Assembly: GCF_008808095.1 (NCBI RefSeq)
Contig: NZ_CP023396.1
Location: forward strand, 2,232,001-2,296,000
Source of the DNA: Pseudoalteromonas ruthenica
Lineage (GTDB): Bacteria > Pseudomonadota > Gammaproteobacteria > Enterobacterales > Alteromonadaceae
Reading direction: 5' to 3'
Length of the DNA: 64,000 bases
Shown piece by piece: positions 8,518 through 16,939 of the stretch (its first letter is position 1; each line of letters opens with the position of its first letter). The notes under the pieces are model-generated. The model was given only the letters and a program-made list of their open reading frames with translations. It was not told the DNA's origin and did not search any database. A program made the position numbers and the translations under genes.

Positions 8518-11006
8518 ACATAGCGATTATTAAAGTCTGTGATACTGCAAGGTTCGCCAAGTAAAAAACCTTGCACGTAATCACAGGCTAAGCCTTGTAA
8601 AAACTGGTGTTGGCAAGGCTTCTCCACCCCTTCGGCAACCACCAACAAGTTCAGACTAGAGGCCATAGCAATAATGGCGCTGACAATTTCGCTATTGCCG
8701 TATTCATCCGGCACTTTAGCAATAAAGCTAGAATCAACCTTCAGCTTATCAATCGGTAACTTGGTCAAATAACTAAGCGCCGAATAGCCGGTGCCGAAGT
8801 CATCCAAAGCCACTTTTACTCCTAGTAATTTGAGCGCTAACAATACTTCCCGTGCTTGGCTAAATGAGCTAATGAAGCTACTTTCGGTAATTTCAATTTC
8901 CAGTTGCTCGGCACTCACTCCATGCTCATTGATAGCCGCTGTCACGGTATCGACTAAATCATGGTGACATAAGTGCGCCGCTGACAAGTTAATTGATAAA
9001 GTGCCACTAAAGTGTGTGTGCTGTTGCCACTGGGCAAGCAGCGCGCAGCTTCGAGTGATCACCCATTTATCAATATCAATGATCAATCCGAGCTCCTCGG
9101 CCAGTGGAATGAACTGCCCTGGTGCTACCATGCCCAGTTGCGGGTCTTGCCATCGCAGTAAAGCCTCAGCACCACACAACTGCGTTGTTTGGCAATCGAC
9201 AATAGGCTGTAAAAACAATTCAAACTCATCATTGACCAGCGCCTGTTTAATTCGACTGCTCATGGTTAGGCGCTCCAAAGAGCGGGCATTCATAGTCGCT
9301 TTAAACAGCTGATAAGAGTTTCTACCTAAGTCTTTAGAGCGGTACATCGCAACATCAGCATGCTTTAACAAGGTTTCCATGCTCTCACCATCATCAGGGT
9401 AAATAGCAATACCTATTGATGTAGTAATGGTGATGGCTTGGCCTGCCAACGAAAAGGAGGGCTTAAACTGAGCCAACACTTTCTCTGCACAGGCGATCAC
9501 CTCATCGATATCCGCTACCTCGTTAAGCAGTAAGGTAAACTCATCGCCCCCCAAACGTGCTAGGGTATCGCCACTGCGCACACAGCGTTGTAATCGCTTC
9601 GCCACTTGCTTTAGCAGCTCATCGCCAACACTGTGACCAAGGCTGTCATTGACGCCTTTAAAGTGGTCTAAGTCGATAAACATAATGGCTAAGCGCTGAT
9701 GTTGCCGCTGACCGTGTGCGAGGGCGACACTGAGCCGGTCTTTAAACAAGCGTCGATTCGGCAGCCCGGTCAGGTCATCAAAATAAGCAAGCTTTGTGAT
9801 TTTGCGCTCTGACGCTTTGCGCTCAGTTATATCGGTAAAGATCCCCGCATAGACTAAATCGCTGTCTTGCTTATCTTTAATCTCAATGATGGTGAGCCAT
9901 TCGACATAGGTGTCACCGTCTTTACGGCGATTACAAATCTCGCCTTGCCATACCCCCTGCTGCGATAAACTCTGCCACATCGCCTGGTAAAAACTGCGAT
10001 CATGAGTGCCAGAGCTCAATATTCGCGGGGTCTTGCCTAGTACTTCTTCAGCACTGTAACCAGTTAGTCGAGTAAAAGCAGGGTTAACTTGTAGAATCGT
10101 TCCCTGAGCATCGGTGATCATGATGCCATCTAGAGAAGCGGCAATAATTTTATTCGCTAAATACAAGTCTTTTTGCGAGGCCTGCAACGCACAATCGCGC
10201 TCAGCCAATACCGCTTCCAATTCACTTAAATAAGCAGACTCAATTTCGGTATTGATATGCTTGAGGGTGAGCACCCCCTTTACTCGCTGCGACTCTTTGC
10301 TCGCTGTGACAAGCAAATGACGAATACCATGTTGGTGCAATAACCGATAAGCATGCAGCAAGGTATCTTCACAACTTACAGTGACCAGCTCTTTACTGGC
10401 AAAGGGCCAACAGCATTGCCCCTGTGCCGCGAGCATCATTTCCAGCACATCCGTGGCGGTAATAATACCCACGTGTTGTTGCTGCTCCACCAGCACCGCA
10501 TGGGTATTCGACTTCGCCATGTGTTGGGCTACGACCCGAGCATTGTCGCTGCCTTGCACTTTGGGCACACGGTGATCAAAATGATCGCCAATCAATTTTA
10601 GATTAAGGTAATGATCCAACCCCTGATTGCCGACAATATCAGCCAATGACAACAGCCCTAAGGGGGTATCGTCGTCAGCGACCACAATTAAGTGACGAAT
10701 CGCCAAGGTTGCACACTTATTGGCGGCGTCATTAAGCGCACTATCATCACTAATCGTATGCACTGGGGTCGACATTAAGGTACGAATGGGTTGGCGCAAA
10801 ACATCACCATTGTGCGCTTGCGCACGAACACAATCCGACTCGGTCCAAATCCCGATCACCTTATTTTTCTCACGAATGGCAATCGCACTGACATTGTGGG
10901 TGCGCATGAGCTTGATAACAGCAATGGCTGGCTGGTGAGGCATACAAAAGTGCAACGCCGATAGCTTGGCGTCTTTTACTTTGTAGTCACGAGTGCTCAG
11001 TTGCAT
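8490..11006 (-). CDS. CBS-CBS-PAS-GGDEF-EAL cyclic-di-GMP enzyme
   Basis: A soluble signalling enzyme of 838 residues that may both make and degrade c-di-GMP. Two tandem CBS pairs (about 10-270), which usually bind adenine nucleotides, precede a PAS domain (about 285-400), a GGDEF domain with an intact RLGGDEF signature near 485, and an EAL domain with GAEALLRW near 613, a DDFGTG motif and AEGVE. Both catalytic signatures are preserved, so the direction of net activity cannot be read from sequence. I place the start at the ATG at 11006 because TAGGA sits six bases upstream; earlier in-frame starts (TTG at 11045, ATG at 11030 and 11012) have worse spacing. It starts only 22 bp from a divergent small gene. 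Confidence 0.92.
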   Translation of the reverse strand: MQLSTRDYKVKDAKLSALHFCMPHQPAIAVIKLMRTHNVSAIAIREKNKVIGIWTESDCVRAQAHNGDVLRQPIRTLMSTPVHTISDDSALNDAANKCATLAIRHLIVVADDDTPLGLLSLADIVGNQGLDHYLNLKLIGDHFDHRVPKVQGSDNARVVAQHMAKSNTHAVLVEQQQHVGIITATDVLEMMLAAQGQCCWPFASKELVTVSCEDTLLHAYRLLHQHGIRHLLVTASKESQRVKGVLTLKHINTEIESAYLSELEAVLAERDCALQASQKDLYLANKIIAASLDGIMITDAQGTILQVNPAFTRLTGYSAEEVLGKTPRILSSGTHDRSFYQAMWQSLSQQGVWQGEICNRRKDGDTYVEWLTIIEIKDKQDSDLVYAGIFTDITERKASERKITKLAYFDDLTGLPNRRLFKDRLSVALAHGQRQHQRLAIMFIDLDHFKGVNDSLGHSVGDELLKQVAKRLQRCVRSGDTLARLGGDEFTLLLNEVADIDEVIACAEKVLAQFKPSFSLAGQAITITTSIGIAIYPDDGESMETLLKHADVAMYRSKDLGRNSYQLFKATMNARSLERLTMSSRIKQALVNDEFELFLQPIVDCQTTQLCGAEALLRWQDPQLGMVAPGQFIPLAEELGLIIDIDKWVITRSCALLAQWQQHTHFSGTLSINLSAAHLCHHDLVDTVTAAINEHGVSAEQLEIEITESSFISSFSQAREVLLALKLLGVKVALDDFGTGYSALSYLTKLPIDKLKVDSSFIAKVPDEYGNSEIVSAIIAMASSLNLLVVAEGVEKPCQHQFLQGLACDYVQGFLLGEPCSITDFNNRYVYPCATSTS

Positions 11007-11028
11007 AGCCATTCCTAGAGGTTGTAAC

Positions 11029-11355
11029 ATGGCTATACTAGACAATCACTGCATTGCACAATTTGACATAAAACAAAAAATGACCAACTTTCACTTTCCC
11101 GTTCTGGCCGTTGAAGCCGCTCACCTAATCCGTTGTGATAGCGCCAGCGAACTGGCACACCTTTGCAACAGTGCTCAGGTGCTGTTTATTGTTGATACTC
11201 ACCAGCAGTATTTTGATGTGTCCGGGCAGCGCATTGAGCGCCAGTGGCCGATGTTACAGAAGGCGTTAAAAGCTTACCTGATTGGCGAAGGCGAATGTTG
11301 TGTTAGCAAGCTAAGGCTTGGTGATGAAAGCCAAGTGTGGAAGTTCGTCGATTAA
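11029..11355 (+). CDS. Unknown 108-residue protein
   Basis: A small soluble alpha/beta protein without signal or membrane segment. I do not recognise the family with confidence. It contains a hydrophobic strand (VLFIVDTH) and a C-terminal EGECCVSKLRLGDESQVWKF segment. The ATG at 11029 is chosen because AGAGG lies about eight bases upstream; an upstream in-frame codon at 10993 would overlap the divergent gene. Its 3' end overlaps the convergent deacetylase gene by four bases. The tight divergent pairing with a cyclic-di-GMP enzyme suggests but does not show a shared function. Confidence 0.7.
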   Translation: MAILDNHCIAQFDIKQKMTNFHFPVLAVEAAHLIRCDSASELAHLCNSAQVLFIVDTHQQYFDVSGQRIERQWPMLQKALKAYLIGEGECCVSKLRLGDESQVWKFVD

Positions 11356-12269
11356 CCCAGCTGGCCTCGTAGATAATGCTCAACGCTGCGAGATAAAGCA
11401 GAGAGGTGATAACCCCCTTCTAAAAAAGACACCACCCCTTTCACGTCATGACTTTGTGCAAACTCACTAATGCATTGACTAAACCAGCCGTAATCTTGCT
11501 CGACAAATTTCAGCGCCGACATATCATCTTCTAAATGCGCATCAAAGCCCGCAGAGACGAAGATAAGCTGGGGTTTAAATTCTTGCAGCCTTGGCAGCCA
11601 CTGCTGCGCAACCACTTCGCGCAATGCTTGGCCATCACTGGCAGGCGGCAGTGGTGATTGCACTAGGTTATCGCGCGCGATGAGTTCGGGATCTGGGTAT
11701 AAAGGGCGTTGGAACAGCGAGCACAACAACACCGAATCGTCGTCGCTAAAAATACTCTGAGTACCATCACCATGGTGAACATCAATATCCAATACCGCTA
11801 TACGTTCAATACCCAGTGACTGCGCATAGCGTACAGCGATTGCCAGATTATTGAAAATACAAAACCCGGCGCTGCGGTCTTCGCTGGCATGATGCCCCGG
11901 TGGACGCACCGCACAAAAACCAGCATCGATATGCCCGGCGAGAATTTCGTCTACCGCCGTGAGTCCAGCGCCGACTGCTCGCTCAATAGCATGAAGGGTT
12001 TGTGGACACAGACGCGTATCGCCATCTAAATCGGCGTAGCCAATATCAGGTATGCGCTGCTCTACCTCATGCACTAAGCGCTCACTGTGAACCCGCAGAT
12101 AATCTTGACGTTGCGCCCCACGTGCTTGCAGCTGCCGCACTTCTAAATCCAGGCTGCTAGCAAGTAAACGATCAGAGATAACATCAAGGCGCTCCGGTGA
12201 CTCAGGATGTTCACTGCCCATTTCGTGGCGACGACATGCGGGGTGAGTAATAACAGCGATTCGAGACAT
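11352..12269 (-). CDS. Histone-deacetylase-family amidohydrolase
   Basis: A 305-residue zinc-dependent deacetylase of the bacterial HDAC/AcuC/acetylpolyamine amidohydrolase superfamily. The zinc and catalytic motifs are present: HPESPERL near the N-terminus, RPPGHHA with the His pair, FCIFNNLAIA, LDIDVHHGDGTQ (zinc Asp and His), and SAGFDAHLEDDM (second zinc Asp). It most resembles class II-like family members that act on small acetylated amines or proteins; the substrate cannot be told from sequence. ATG at 12269 is preferred over an in-frame TTG at 12284, neither with a strong ribosome site. Confidence 0.92.
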   Translation of the reverse strand: MSRIAVITHPACRRHEMGSEHPESPERLDVISDRLLASSLDLEVRQLQARGAQRQDYLRVHSERLVHEVEQRIPDIGYADLDGDTRLCPQTLHAIERAVGAGLTAVDEILAGHIDAGFCAVRPPGHHASEDRSAGFCIFNNLAIAVRYAQSLGIERIAVLDIDVHHGDGTQSIFSDDDSVLLCSLFQRPLYPDPELIARDNLVQSPLPPASDGQALREVVAQQWLPRLQEFKPQLIFVSAGFDAHLEDDMSALKFVEQDYGWFSQCISEFAQSHDVKGVVSFLEGGYHLSALSRSVEHYLRGQLG

Positions 12270-12352
12270 AAGCGGTTTAGGCAATTACATGGAGCCTATA
12301 TAGTAAACAAGCTCGCATCAATGCGCTTTTCTCCTTTAGTCTTATAATGAAC

Positions 12353-12372
12353 AAGGCACCCTTAGGTGCCTT
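12353..12372. terminator. Hairpin between deacetylase promoter and serine hydrolase end
   Basis: AAGGCACC pairs with GGTGCCTT around CTTA. It lies 13 bases after the end of the minus-strand serine hydrolase gene and probably terminates that operon, although the following T run is short on both strands. Confidence 0.5.
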
Positions 12373-12384
12373 ATTATCACGGTT

Positions 12385-13941
12385 TTACTGCTCTGTGGCT
12401 CGTAAATCTAAATTACGGAAGTCGAAGCTAAAGTCTGTCACCTGTGGTGCCACCGCACGCATAGAGGCTGACTTTAGCGTATTATCGCTACCCATGGTAA
12501 ATTCGATAAAAGCATCGGCTTCAAGCAATGGCTCGTCCCACTTAACGATAAAGGTGTTGCCACTGTGATGCTTGAGCTGCCCTTTTAAGCGTTTAGTATG
12601 GGTAAAATCGATACGCAACGTGCCGCTCACTTCTTCGATAATCACATCGCCGTACCAAGCATCGTGCAAAGTGCCGGTATAATAATGATTAGGCAATGCC
12701 TGTTGGTAATCTTCCACCATGGCTGGTTTAGCTGAAGCATAGGCTTTTTCCTTGCGGCTAAAGTGCTGTTCAGCGTAAATTTCAACCCAGTCTTTATCTT
12801 CTAGCTCCAGCGCTTGCTCAAAAATTTCCTCGGTCACCGCTGATAAAGCCGAAAACGCCTGCTGGTTTGATAACACCACAACACCGAGCTTTTCTTCAGG
12901 GATCAAAGAAACCTGAGAGACCATGCCAAGAATGCCGCCACCATGGCCAACACGCTTGTAACCGTGATAGTCAACAATCGACCACCCTAAACCATAGCCA
13001 CTGAATTGACGGCGCGAGTCGGCAAAAGCTTTTTTCGACACGGCGCGGTTAATATGCGGTAACCACATCTCACGTTGCTGCTTTTCACTGAAAAGTTGCT
13101 CGCCATTAGCCATTGTGCCGCCATTGAGCTGAGTATTTAACCACGAGCTCATCTCCTCAACATTGGAAGCTATTGCACCAGCACCACGGAAGTCTTCAAG
13201 GTAGTTGACAAAAAACGGGTGCAGCTTGCCACCTAAAGGAATGTGCCCGGTAGCATAGTTAGTATTACCTGGTGCGATACGCGAGAACCCGGCGCGTGAG
13301 CGGGTCATCTCAAGCGGTGTGAGAATCTTCTGTTCAATATAATCCTGCCAACTCATACCACTGACTCGCGCCACCACTTCACCGGCGGTCACGAACATTA
13401 AGTTGTTGTAGGCATATTGACTACGAAAGCTCGACTTTGGTTTTAAATGCTTTAGCCCGGCGAGAATATCCGCCACCGATTTATTGGTGTCTGGCCAAAT
13501 CATTAAGTCACCCTGCCCAAGCCCCAATCCGCTACGGTGACTCAACAGGTCGCGAATAGTCATATGCGCCGATGCATAAGGATCGTGCAAACGAAACTCC
13601 GGCAGATGTGTCTGCACCTTATCATCCCAGTCCAACTTGCCTTCATCTACCAGCATCGCGAGCGCCGCACTGGTAAAAGCTTTGGTATTGGAGGCAATGC
13701 CAAACAAGGTCTCGCTAGTCACTGGCTCTTGGCTTTGAATATGGCGCACACCAAAACCCTGGGCATACACCATTTCGCCATCTTCGACGACAGCCACAGC
13801 CATACCCGGCACATCAAATCGGGCCATAGAGTGCTCAATAGCGGCGGTTATTTTATCTTTATCAAGCGCTGCCGAGGCCGAATTAGGTAGGTGCAGAGCG
13901 GCGAATAGCGCACTCGAAGCTAACAATGTTTTCAGTTTCAT
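12385..13941 (-). CDS. Secreted beta-lactamase-family serine hydrolase
   Basis: A periplasmic or secreted serine hydrolase of the class C beta-lactamase / DD-peptidase fold, 518 residues. A signal peptide (cleavage likely after SASA, residue 24) precedes the catalytic domain. The nucleophile motif SNTK places Ser84 and Lys87; YNN at 178-180 is the YxN motif; a GHGGG segment replaces the KTG triad as in many esterase-type members. A C-terminal beta domain of about 130 residues follows. Substrate may be a peptide or ester; beta-lactam resistance should not be assumed. It is the last gene of a four-gene operon, its ATG overlapping the previous stop as ATGA. Confidence 0.9.
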   Translation of the reverse strand: MKLKTLLASSALFAALHLPNSASAALDKDKITAAIEHSMARFDVPGMAVAVVEDGEMVYAQGFGVRHIQSQEPVTSETLFGIASNTKAFTSAALAMLVDEGKLDWDDKVQTHLPEFRLHDPYASAHMTIRDLLSHRSGLGLGQGDLMIWPDTNKSVADILAGLKHLKPKSSFRSQYAYNNLMFVTAGEVVARVSGMSWQDYIEQKILTPLEMTRSRAGFSRIAPGNTNYATGHIPLGGKLHPFFVNYLEDFRGAGAIASNVEEMSSWLNTQLNGGTMANGEQLFSEKQQREMWLPHINRAVSKKAFADSRRQFSGYGLGWSIVDYHGYKRVGHGGGILGMVSQVSLIPEEKLGVVVLSNQQAFSALSAVTEEIFEQALELEDKDWVEIYAEQHFSRKEKAYASAKPAMVEDYQQALPNHYYTGTLHDAWYGDVIIEEVSGTLRIDFTHTKRLKGQLKHHSGNTFIVKWDEPLLEADAFIEFTMGSDNTLKSASMRAVAPQVTDFSFDFRNLDLRATEQ

Positions 13942-14438
13942 TTTTGTTCCTTGTTATACATCTGTGTTTCCCGTAAATGCCGTTCGCGATTTAAATCCTC
14001 TACGCTGGCCCTGGTTTTAATAGCGTTCACATAATGCTCCGGTAGCTGAGCTTCACGGGCGCCGTAATACACATGCTGAACATACCAATCAAACGGCAGC
14101 GCAACTTTATCTAAGGTATTGGCAATGTAACAAAACACCTGCACGTGTTCATTGCTGTCGATAAGAGTGACCGTGCGAGTTTCAATGTCATAACGCGGCC
14201 CTTCGATATCGTGCAAAATACCTTGTTCGTGATCACTTAATTGCCACACAACCCCATACACGGATTCATCATCACTGGGATGAATCGTACATTTTCCAGA
14301 ACCATCCAGACTGAGCATATCAAAATCAAGACGGTGGCCTTTGAGTTCTGCTACGCCAATGCGCTCAGCCCCTGGCAGGCGAGCGCGAATACGGTGAAGT
14401 GACATATTTGAGCCAAAGGCAAAATAAAACTGTGTCAT
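13938..14438 (-). CDS. Gamma-glutamylcyclotransferase-like (AIG2/GGCT fold) protein
   Basis: A 166-residue cytoplasmic protein beginning FYFAFGSNMSLHRIRARLPGA, the hallmark GSN loop of the GGCT family, followed by LDFDMLS and VYGVVWQLSDHE. HDIEG supplies the expected catalytic Glu. Family members convert gamma-glutamyl amino acids to 5-oxoproline plus the free amino acid. Both ends overlap neighbours by four bases (ATGA), so translation is coupled to the LysE exporter before it and the serine hydrolase after it. Activity on gamma-glutamyl peptides is inferred from the family. Confidence 0.88.
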   Translation of the reverse strand: MTQFYFAFGSNMSLHRIRARLPGAERIGVAELKGHRLDFDMLSLDGSGKCTIHPSDDESVYGVVWQLSDHEQGILHDIEGPRYDIETRTVTLIDSNEHVQVFCYIANTLDKVALPFDWYVQHVYYGAREAQLPEHYVNAIKTRASVEDLNRERHLRETQMYNKEQK

Positions 14439-15061
14439 AAAAGCACCACTTGTGTCGCTAATAGTAGAAGTACTACGCCGATGGCACGGTCAAACCAAAA
14501 CCCCTTAGCAAGGAAGAATGTGCGCACTCGTGCCCGTGTCAGCATAATGGATAAAAAAGAAAACCACGCCCAAGTCGCCAGTGCCATATAGAGCCCGTAG
14601 CCCAGTTGCACCCATTTGGGCGTGTCGATTGAGATCACTAGGGTAAATAACGATAAAAAAAACAGCGTTGCCTTGGGGTTTAACGCATTGGTTAAAAAAC
14701 CACGGCGAAAGGCCACTATAAATGACTCTGTAGGCTGCGTGGTAGTAGGGTGAACTTGCTCAACTTGCCCCGGTTTCGCGTGACGTAAAGCCTGAATACC
14801 CATGTATGCCAAATAGGCGGCTGCCATGTATTTAAGTAAATTAAATAAATCAGGTGCCTGCGAGATAAGTAATGCCACACCTACGAGGCAGTAAATAATG
14901 TGTACGAGAATACCCGCGCCCACCCCAGCGCTGGTAATAAGCGCATTATCGCGACCAAAGCGCACACTTTGACGCAGTACTACGGCAAAGTCAGGACCGG
15001 GACTGGCAACGGCAAAAAAGTGGGCACTGGCAATCGCTAAAAATTCCGGCCAATAGCTCAT
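14435..15061 (-). CDS. LysE/RhtB-family amino acid exporter
   Basis: A 208-residue inner-membrane protein with about six hydrophobic segments. The N-terminal ASPGPDFAVVLRQSVRFG is the conserved LysE/RhtB loop, and FLTNALNPKATLFFLSLF is the second family motif. Relatives export amino acids such as threonine, homoserine, lysine or leucine. It overlaps both neighbours by four bases. Together with a gamma-glutamylcyclotransferase-like protein it may dispose of amino acids released from peptides (inference). Confidence 0.92.
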   Translation of the reverse strand: MSYWPEFLAIASAHFFAVASPGPDFAVVLRQSVRFGRDNALITSAGVGAGILVHIIYCLVGVALLISQAPDLFNLLKYMAAAYLAYMGIQALRHAKPGQVEQVHPTTTQPTESFIVAFRRGFLTNALNPKATLFFLSLFTLVISIDTPKWVQLGYGLYMALATWAWFSFLSIMLTRARVRTFFLAKGFWFDRAIGVVLLLLATQVVLL

Positions 15062-15837
15062 ACTTGCTCCTTGCTCAGCAAGGATAGCAACATCGGGTTC
15101 GGACTATGATTGGCCAGTGTGCTGATAATCTTATGCGCTTTTTTATAATAACTGCGCAAGTGTCCTTTCAAGTGTGCAGTGCCTTGCTTTTCCCCTTTGA
15201 TAAAACAAAATAACGCCAGTAAAAACACATGTTGCTGCTCAGAAAGCTCACTGGCGCGATTAGCGTAGGGGTTATAACACTTGCCACAGCCGCCACGGAA
15301 CTGATAGACGGTGTTGCTAAGCATCACGCCAAAACCAAAGAAGCTGGCCACTACCTCAGTAGCGGCACCTATCATGGCTTCGCCACCTGGTGGCAATACC
15401 CCACGCTGATAAATCATAATGCGCGCAAAAGCTTGTGCATAACTGGCGATTAAGTCTTGAGGTTGATTAATTTGCTGCGGGTTATAAGACACAAAGATCG
15501 CATGACTGTGCTCAACACAGTGCGCTTGCTCGCCTCGTAAACCACCACTGAAACGCATCAACGGAAATTGCTGCTCTGGCATCTGCCCCGGACCGAGTAA
15601 TTGAATAGGCCAATTTTGCAAGCCACTGTGCGCTTTGACTTGGGCAAACACTTGCGCCGCCATTTGCTCTGTACTGCTACTTTGCCCCTGGAAAAATTCA
15701 TTACTGGGCTGCACCAAGCGACTGTGATTGCGAAAGTAATCCGCATCAAAATGTTCGAAGGCCCATAAAAAGGCATCAAGCAGCCACTGCTGTTCGCTCT
15801 CGGTCAGTAACGGCGAGGGTTTTAACCAACTTAACAT
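15058..15837 (-). CDS. Unknown conserved-looking 259-residue protein, first gene of the operon
   Basis: I do not recognise the family. The protein is soluble in appearance, with no signal peptide. A hydrophobic glycine-rich segment follows PPGGEAMIGAATEVV in the middle, then a Cys pair in RGGCGKCYNPYANR, and a basic C-terminal part (LRSYYKKAHKII). The CGKC pair could bind metal or form a disulphide. It heads the LysE-GGCT-hydrolase operon and overlaps the exporter start by four bases, so it is a firm coding gene by context. The start ATG has only a modest ribosome site. Confidence 0.8.
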   Translation of the reverse strand: MLSWLKPSPLLTESEQQWLLDAFLWAFEHFDADYFRNHSRLVQPSNEFFQGQSSSTEQMAAQVFAQVKAHSGLQNWPIQLLGPGQMPEQQFPLMRFSGGLRGEQAHCVEHSHAIFVSYNPQQINQPQDLIASYAQAFARIMIYQRGVLPPGGEAMIGAATEVVASFFGFGVMLSNTVYQFRGGCGKCYNPYANRASELSEQQHVFLLALFCFIKGEKQGTAHLKGHLRSYYKKAHKIISTLANHSPNPMLLSLLSKEQV

Positions 15838-15957
15838 GTAATTTTTTATTGCAACTTATGTCGTTAACTGCAAGCATATCAACTTGGGTAAAAAATGATA
15901 GCCATCAGCGATATGGCTCAGCTATCGATGTCACACTAACGCTCAAGGAGAGCCCTT

Positions 15958-16545
15958 ATGATCACTCGCTCATTGTTGTTAGCCACGACCCTATTTAGCA
16001 GCGTTGCTGCCGCCGATGTAGCCGTGACCCTTTATGGCGGTCAATCATTTAGTCAAAGCTTAGAAACCAAAGAAGGCACCGATATCGACCTTGAAGATGC
16101 CAATCACTTTGCTTTTAGTATCGATAGGACCATTACCGATGCTCGCTATGGCTTTTATTACTCAGCCAACAAGAGCGATATTCAAGGGAATAATGAGCGC
16201 CAAGTAAATATTCAACACTATATGTTTCAAAGTGCCGTAGAGTATCCCCTAGCGAGCTCGACAACGGGTTACTTTGGGGCCCAAATTGGCGCCGCGAATG
16301 TCGACCCCGAATGGTTAAGCAGCGATACCTACTTTGCCACCGGGTTATTCACTGGCGCTGGCTATCATGTCACCGACAACGCTCAGCTTATGTTCGAGGT
16401 GCGCTGGTTAGCGACCATTATTAATAATGACAGCGACTTTAATTGCACCATTAGCAACGATCCAAATGATCAATGCCTCTGGCATTTTGATGGAGATGTG
16501 CTAAACCAATTCAATACCAGCTTGGCATTTAGTATGCGATTTTAA
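15958..16545 (+). CDS. Small outer-membrane beta-barrel protein
   Basis: A 195-residue secreted protein with a signal peptide cleaved probably after VAAA or AAADV (about residue 19), then alternating hydrophobic/polar strands typical of an 8-stranded barrel (VAVTLYGGQSF, ARYGFYYSANKS, TTGYFGAQIGAA, QLMFEVRWLATI) and a C-terminal Phe (SMRF), the usual BAM recognition end. One Cys pair near residues 162-174 may be disulphide-linked in a loop. The ligand and role are unknown. AAGGAG upstream supports the ATG. Confidence 0.8.
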   Translation: MITRSLLLATTLFSSVAAADVAVTLYGGQSFSQSLETKEGTDIDLEDANHFAFSIDRTITDARYGFYYSANKSDIQGNNERQVNIQHYMFQSAVEYPLASSTTGYFGAQIGAANVDPEWLSSDTYFATGLFTGAGYHVTDNAQLMFEVRWLATIINNDSDFNCTISNDPNDQCLWHFDGDVLNQFNTSLAFSMRF

Positions 16546-16556
16546 CGAGTTCAGCC

Positions 16557-16886
16557 ATGCCACACATTGTTGTAGAACACTCAGAAGATTTGCCTGTACT
16601 CCCCCAGGTACTGGTAGAAAAAGTACACCAAGCCACCTTTTCCAGTGGCCTCTTTGAATTAGATGCGATTAAGACGCGAGCCATCGCCTATCGCCATTAT
16701 CAACTTGGCGAAAACAAAGAAGGCTTCATTCACATCTGTGCTTACATTATGGCGGGACGCTCGCCCATGCAGAAACAGCAACTCAGCAATCACTTATTAG
16801 AGTGTCTGCGCACTTATTGTCGCGAATCAGATTGTCTCAGCGTCGATGTGCGTGATCTTGAGCCAGATATATACTGTAAAGGGTAA
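16557..16886 (+). CDS. CHMI-family isomerase (5-carboxymethyl-2-hydroxymuconate delta-isomerase-like)
   Basis: A 109-residue member of the tautomerase superfamily. It begins MPHIVVEHS, so removal of Met exposes the catalytic Pro1, and it keeps the RAIAYRHYQLGENKEGFIHICAY pattern (shown in part) of HpcD/CHMI proteins. In homoprotocatechuate degradation this enzyme isomerises the ring-cleavage product. No other hpa genes are in the window, so an orphan tautomerase role is just as likely. It follows the barrel gene by 11 bases. Confidence 0.85.
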   Translation: MPHIVVEHSEDLPVLPQVLVEKVHQATFSSGLFELDAIKTRAIAYRHYQLGENKEGFIHICAYIMAGRSPMQKQQLSNHLLECLRTYCRESDCLSVDVRDLEPDIYCKG

Positions 16887-16900
16887 TACGGACCAAGACA

Positions 16901-16934
16901 GGTGAGGCGAGTATTCGGTTCTCGTCTTACCTTT
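16901..16934 (+). terminator. Hairpin after the CHMI gene
   Basis: An 11-bp stem, GGTGAGGCGAG with CTCGTCTTACC, pairs completely on the plus strand if two G-U pairs are allowed, and is followed by a short CTTT. The wobbles are A-C mismatches on the other strand, so it most likely acts on the plus transcript. Confidence 0.5.
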
Positions 16935-16939
16935 GGCCG

